Source: Aliarcobacter sp. (GTDB lineage: Bacteria > Campylobacterota > Campylobacteria > Campylobacterales > Arcobacteraceae). Taken from it: a DNA stretch of 9,360 nucleotides. Made by a program: the position numbers and the translations under genes. A model generated the notes under the pieces. That model ran no database searches and was not told the origin of the DNA. It saw only the letters and a program-made list of their open reading frames with translations. Positions 7,274 to 9,360 of this stretch are shown here, piece after piece (within the stretch, counting starts at the first letter, position 1; each line of letters opens with the position of its first letter). The stretch covers positions 1-9,360 of the forward strand of contig JALRJW010000324.1 in NCBI GenBank assembly GCA_023268955.1. The letters are read 5' to 3'.

Positions 7274-7657
7274 ATGAATATTTCAAGTATAGTAGTTCAA
7301 ACTACACCGCAATATGTTGAAGAAGTGGTACAAAATTTAAAAGAGTGTGAAGCCTGTGATTATCACTTACATGATGAAAAAGGAAGAATTATTATCACAA
7401 TTGAAGGTAATGGAGTAAAAGAAGAACTAGAAAAATTAAAAGTAATTGAAGCAATTCCTCATGTAATAAGTGCTGATATGCAAATGGCTTATAGCGAAGA
7501 AGAGCTAGATGAACACATGGAAGTTTTAGGGAATGCAGAACTTGTTCCTAAAATCTTGAATGATGATAGCGTTGATGTTGAGAATATTATTTATAGAGGC
7601 GATTTAAAAAATAAAAACCTTGAAGGTTTTGCTAGAGAATTTGATAAAAAAGATTAA
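7274..7657 (+). CDS. napD: NapA signal-peptide chaperone NapD, with C-terminal extension
   Basis: Cytoplasmic chaperone that binds the Tat signal of NapA and holds back export until the cofactor is inserted. Residues 1-75 match the NapD ferredoxin-like fold: NISSIVVQTTPQ at the start, KGRIIITIEG (36-45) and the later strand VISADMQMAY (64-73). At 127 residues it is about 40 longer than the E. coli protein (87). Residues 76-127 form an acidic tail of unknown purpose rich in Glu, Asp, Asn and Lys. AGGAG (7261-7265) overlaps the napL stop codon and lies 8 nt from the ATG. It is the last recognised nap gene, with the PAS gene 12 bp downstream. Confidence 0.92.
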   Translation: MNISSIVVQTTPQYVEEVVQNLKECEACDYHLHDEKGRIIITIEGNGVKEELEKLKVIEAIPHVISADMQMAYSEEELDEHMEVLGNAELVPKILNDDSVDVENIIYRGDLKNKNLEGFAREFDKKD

Positions 7658-7669
7658 AAGGTCGTTAAA

Positions 7670-8113
7670 ATGGAGTTCAATGAAAGTGAATTTTTAATAG
7701 AAACTTTAGTTCCATCAAATGAATTAATCATTTCAAGAACTGATTTAAAAGGTGTTATCACATATTCAAATGATACCTTTGCAAATATTAGTGGTTATGA
7801 GATTAATGAACTAATAGGAAAACCTCACAATATAGTAAGACATCCGGATATGCCAAAAAGAGTCTTTACCCAAATGTGGGATAAGCTAAGATATTATCAA
7901 AAGTGGGAAGGTGTAGTTAAAAATATAAGAAAAGATAAAGGTTTTTACTGGGTTTATGCTTCTGTTAGTGGTGTTTATAAAGATGGAAAATTAGTCGAAT
8001 TCAAATCCCTAAGAACTCCAATTGACTATGAAACAAAACTAAAATATCAAAAACTTTATGATGAATATAGAAATCTTGATAAAGAAAATATCAGAAGAAT
8101 TATTTATAAATAA
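7670..8113 (+). CDS. Stand-alone Aer/CetB-like PAS-domain redox sensor
   Basis: A single PAS domain of the Aer (energy taxis) type with no transmembrane, HAMP or signalling domain. From residue 19 it reads LIISRTDLKGVITYSNDTF, continuing into the FAD-pocket signature HNIVRHPDMP. N34, R57, H58, D60, F66, W79 and N85 fall at the same residue numbers I recall as important for FAD binding in E. coli Aer. Residues 120-147 are a charged, probably helical tail (YQKLYDEYRN). Campylobacter jejuni CetB has a comparable layout and signals through the membrane receptor CetA, so a partner encoded elsewhere is likely; this is inference. AAAAGG (7656-7661) overlaps the napD stop and lies 8 nt before the ATG. 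With only 12 bp from napD and no terminator between, it is probably the last gene of the nap transcript. Confidence 0.88.
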   Translation: MEFNESEFLIETLVPSNELIISRTDLKGVITYSNDTFANISGYEINELIGKPHNIVRHPDMPKRVFTQMWDKLRYYQKWEGVVKNIRKDKGFYWVYASVSGVYKDGKLVEFKSLRTPIDYETKLKYQKLYDEYRNLDKENIRRIIYK

Positions 8114-8120
8114 TTCTTCT
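8093..8120. terminator. Perfect 28-bp palindrome, likely bidirectional terminator
   Basis: The half-site AGAAGAATTATTTA (8093-8106) is followed directly by its exact reverse complement (8107-8120), with no mismatch. The last six codons and the stop (8111-8113) of the PAS gene lie inside it. As RNA it would fold into about a 12-bp stem with a 4-nt loop. Each stem has only four G-C pairs, but both exits are T-rich (TCTTCTAAATT on plus; ATATTTTCTTT on minus). It lies between convergent genes, 24 bp beyond the ald stop, so it can serve both transcripts. Confidence 0.6.
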
Positions 8121-8144
8121 AAATTATAAATCTAAGCAAAAAAT

Positions 8145-9224
8145 TTATAAACCAAGACTTTTTTTAACAGCCTCATTTACACATCTCCCACCATAAACAT
8201 TTAAACCATTTTTAATATGAGGATTTTCTAAAGCATCTAAACCTTTATTTGCTATTTCGAGTCCATATTTTAAAGTATTTGCACTAAGTGCTAAAGTTGA
8301 AGTTAAACTAACAGCTCCTGGAATATTAGCTACACAATAATGAATTACACCAGCAATTTCATAGGTTGGATTGTCATGATAAGTTACTTTACTAGATTCA
8401 AAACATCCACCTTGGTCTATTGAAACATCAACAATAACACTGCCTTTTTTCATAAATTCTAAATCATTTATTGAAACTAATTTAGGGGCACTCAATCCAG
8501 GAATTAAAACAGCACCTATAATGGCATCTGCTTTTTTAAGAGACTCTTTTATATTGTTTTCATTTGAAAAAAGTGTTGTAACTCTTGAAGCAAACAAATC
8601 ATCAAATTTTTCTAGAGTACTCGCACTTCGTGAAAGAACAGTTACATTAGCTCCTAAACCAACTGCCATTTTACAAGCATTCATTCCAACAGTTCCACCA
8701 CCAAAAATAACAACTTCACCTCTTTTAGTTCCCGTTACTCCGCCAAGTAAAACACCTCTTCCACCCATAGGTTTTTCTAAATATTTTGCTGCTTCTTGAA
8801 CAGCAATTCTTCCAGCTATTTCACTCATAGGTTTTAAACATGGAAGATTTCCCTCATCATCTGTAATTGTTTCATAAGCAATTGCTATAATATTTTTTTC
8901 CATTAATTTCAAAGTCAATTGCTTATTAGCAGCAAGGTGTAAATAAGTAAATAATATTTGATTCTCTTGCATAAATTCAAATTCACTTTCAAGGGGTTCT
9001 TTAACTTTAATAATCATCTCAGATTTTTGCCAAATTTCCCTAGCATCATTTATTATTTTTGCCCCTGAATTTACATACTCTTCATTTGTAAATCCACTAC
9101 CACTCCCCGCATCAAATTGAACGAAAACAGTATGGTTATTTTTTACATACTCTTTTACATCACTAGGAGTAAGTCCCACTCTATACTCATGTTTTTTAAT
9201 CTCTTTTACAAGGCCTATAATCAT
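8145..9224 (-). CDS. ald: Alanine dehydrogenase
   Basis: Cytoplasmic enzyme interconverting L-alanine and pyruvate plus ammonia with a nicotinamide cofactor. At 359 residues it fits the family (about 360-375). Catalytic and substrate residues are at family positions: R15 (EYRVGLTP), K75 (IKVKEP), H96 (LFTYLHLAA), D270 (VSIDQGG) and N300 (VANIPGAV). The Rossmann loop is GGGTVGMNA (175-183), where GAGVVG is more usual. At the end of the following strand the family normally has Asp198, which hydrogen-bonds the NAD ribose; here it reads VLSRSAS with S198-R199, a pattern more like NADP-binding enzymes. GGAGG (minus strand, plus coordinates 9231-9235) lies 6 nt before the ATG. It is transcribed convergently to the nap operon and probably alone. 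Saccharopine dehydrogenase and transhydrogenase alpha subunits share the fold, but the catalytic residues favour Ald. Confidence 0.95.
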   Translation of the reverse strand: MIIGLVKEIKKHEYRVGLTPSDVKEYVKNNHTVFVQFDAGSGSGFTNEEYVNSGAKIINDAREIWQKSEMIIKVKEPLESEFEFMQENQILFTYLHLAANKQLTLKLMEKNIIAIAYETITDDEGNLPCLKPMSEIAGRIAVQEAAKYLEKPMGGRGVLLGGVTGTKRGEVVIFGGGTVGMNACKMAVGLGANVTVLSRSASTLEKFDDLFASRVTTLFSNENNIKESLKKADAIIGAVLIPGLSAPKLVSINDLEFMKKGSVIVDVSIDQGGCFESSKVTYHDNPTYEIAGVIHYCVANIPGAVSLTSTLALSANTLKYGLEIANKGLDALENPHIKNGLNVYGGRCVNEAVKKSLGL

Positions 9225-9262
9225 AGAAAACCTCCAAATCTATATTTCATTTATTTGTCTTC

Positions 9263-9268
9263 ATTATA
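9263..9268 (-). promoter_or_regulatory. ald promoter, -10 box
   Basis: Read on the minus strand this is a consensus TATAAT. Upstream of it on that strand is a T-rich stretch (CTTTTTTATTCTTTTTATTT, about plus 9279-9298) rather than a -35 hexamer, the usual form of housekeeping promoters in Campylobacterota. The start would fall near 9256, giving a leader of about 32 nt with GGAGG before the ATG. Confidence 0.6.
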
Positions 9269-9270
9269 AT
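9265..9270 (+). promoter_or_regulatory. Divergent promoter -10 box for the gene at 9335
   Basis: Consensus TATAAT on the plus strand, overlapping the ald -10 box inside the palindrome ATTATAAT (9263-9270). The upstream plus-strand sequence is T-rich (TTTCATTTATTTGTCTTCAT), as in Campylobacterota housekeeping promoters. A start near 9277 would give a leader of about 58 nt. Support is composition and position only. Confidence 0.45.
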
Positions 9271-9334
9271 ACTTATTAAATAAAAAGAATAAAAAAGATA
9301 GACTTCAAAAAACTAAAAAATATAAGGATATTAT

Positions 9335-9360
9335 ATGTCTGAACAAAATTTTTTAAATGA
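9335..9360 (+). CDS. Start of an unidentified protein-coding gene (continues beyond window)
   Basis: ATG at 9335 begins the reading frame MSEQNFLN, cut off by the window end. AAGGA (9324-9328) lies 6 nt upstream, a good Shine-Dalgarno for this genome, and a divergent -10 box lies about 65 bp upstream. Eight residues are too few to identify the product. It is divergent from ald, so a regulator or a related metabolic gene is possible but not shown. Confidence 0.6.

Noticed and set aside
8124..8150. 8-bp inverted repeat TTATAAAT / ATTTATAA between the PAS gene and ald
   Set aside because: It is A/T only with an 11-nt loop, so it is expected by chance in this composition and weaker than the adjacent 28-bp palindrome.
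8521..8799. Plus-strand open frame of 92 codons antisense to ald
   Set aside because: It is a shadow of the strongly conserved ald frame, Pro- and Ser-rich by reverse translation, with no upstream signal.
1..9360. Mobile elements, CRISPR arrays, tRNA or other RNA genes
   Set aside because: No transposase, terminal repeats, spaced direct repeats or tRNA-like folds are visible, and almost all of the window is accounted for by intact genes.

Overview
The window looks like a chromosomal segment of an Arcobacter/Aliarcobacter-type member of the Campylobacterota. The reasons are very AT-rich DNA, short intergenic gaps, T-rich promoters, the gene order napA-G-H-B-F-L-D (a layout of that phylum, with napGH and napL and without napC), and a NapA of 936 residues, about 100 longer than the enterobacterial type. 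The genus assignment is inference from gene order and composition, not from a database match.

Layout. Positions 1-595 hold the 3' part of moaA (GTP 3',8-cyclase, molybdenum cofactor synthesis), which ends in a hairpin terminator overlapping its stop codon. A 160-bp gap follows with a well-formed FNR/CRP-family promoter: a TTGAC-N4-GTCAA box placed exactly 41.5 bp upstream of the start predicted from a TAAAAT -10 box. Positions 756-7657 hold the complete periplasmic nitrate reductase operon. Twelve bases later comes a 147-residue stand-alone PAS protein (7670-8113) that carries the FAD-pocket residues of the energy-taxis sensor Aer and is probably co-transcribed. A perfect 28-bp palindrome at its stop codon separates it from a convergent gene, ald (alanine dehydrogenase, 8145-9224, minus strand). 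A divergent AT-rich promoter region then leads to the first codons of an unidentified plus-strand gene (9335-9360).

How the genes work together. MoaA starts the pathway to the molybdopterin cofactor that NapA needs. NapD is the cytoplasmic chaperone acting on the NapA Tat signal, and NapF is a cytoplasmic iron-sulfur protein linked to NapA maturation. In the membrane, NapH (four helices, iron-sulfur) with Tat-exported NapG (four clusters) should take electrons from menaquinol and pass them to the di-haem NapB and then NapA, replacing NapC. NapL is a poorly understood predicted periplasmic beta-propeller. The PAS protein may report redox state to a chemotaxis receptor encoded elsewhere.

Most of the window is a recognisable respiratory locus, and I see no mobile element, CRISPR array or RNA gene. 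The points most worth following are the Aer-like PAS gene attached to the nap operon, the loss of the NAD-selecting aspartate in Ald, the class II FNR-type promoter geometry, the uncharacterised NapL, and two identical 8-base gene overlaps inside the operon.
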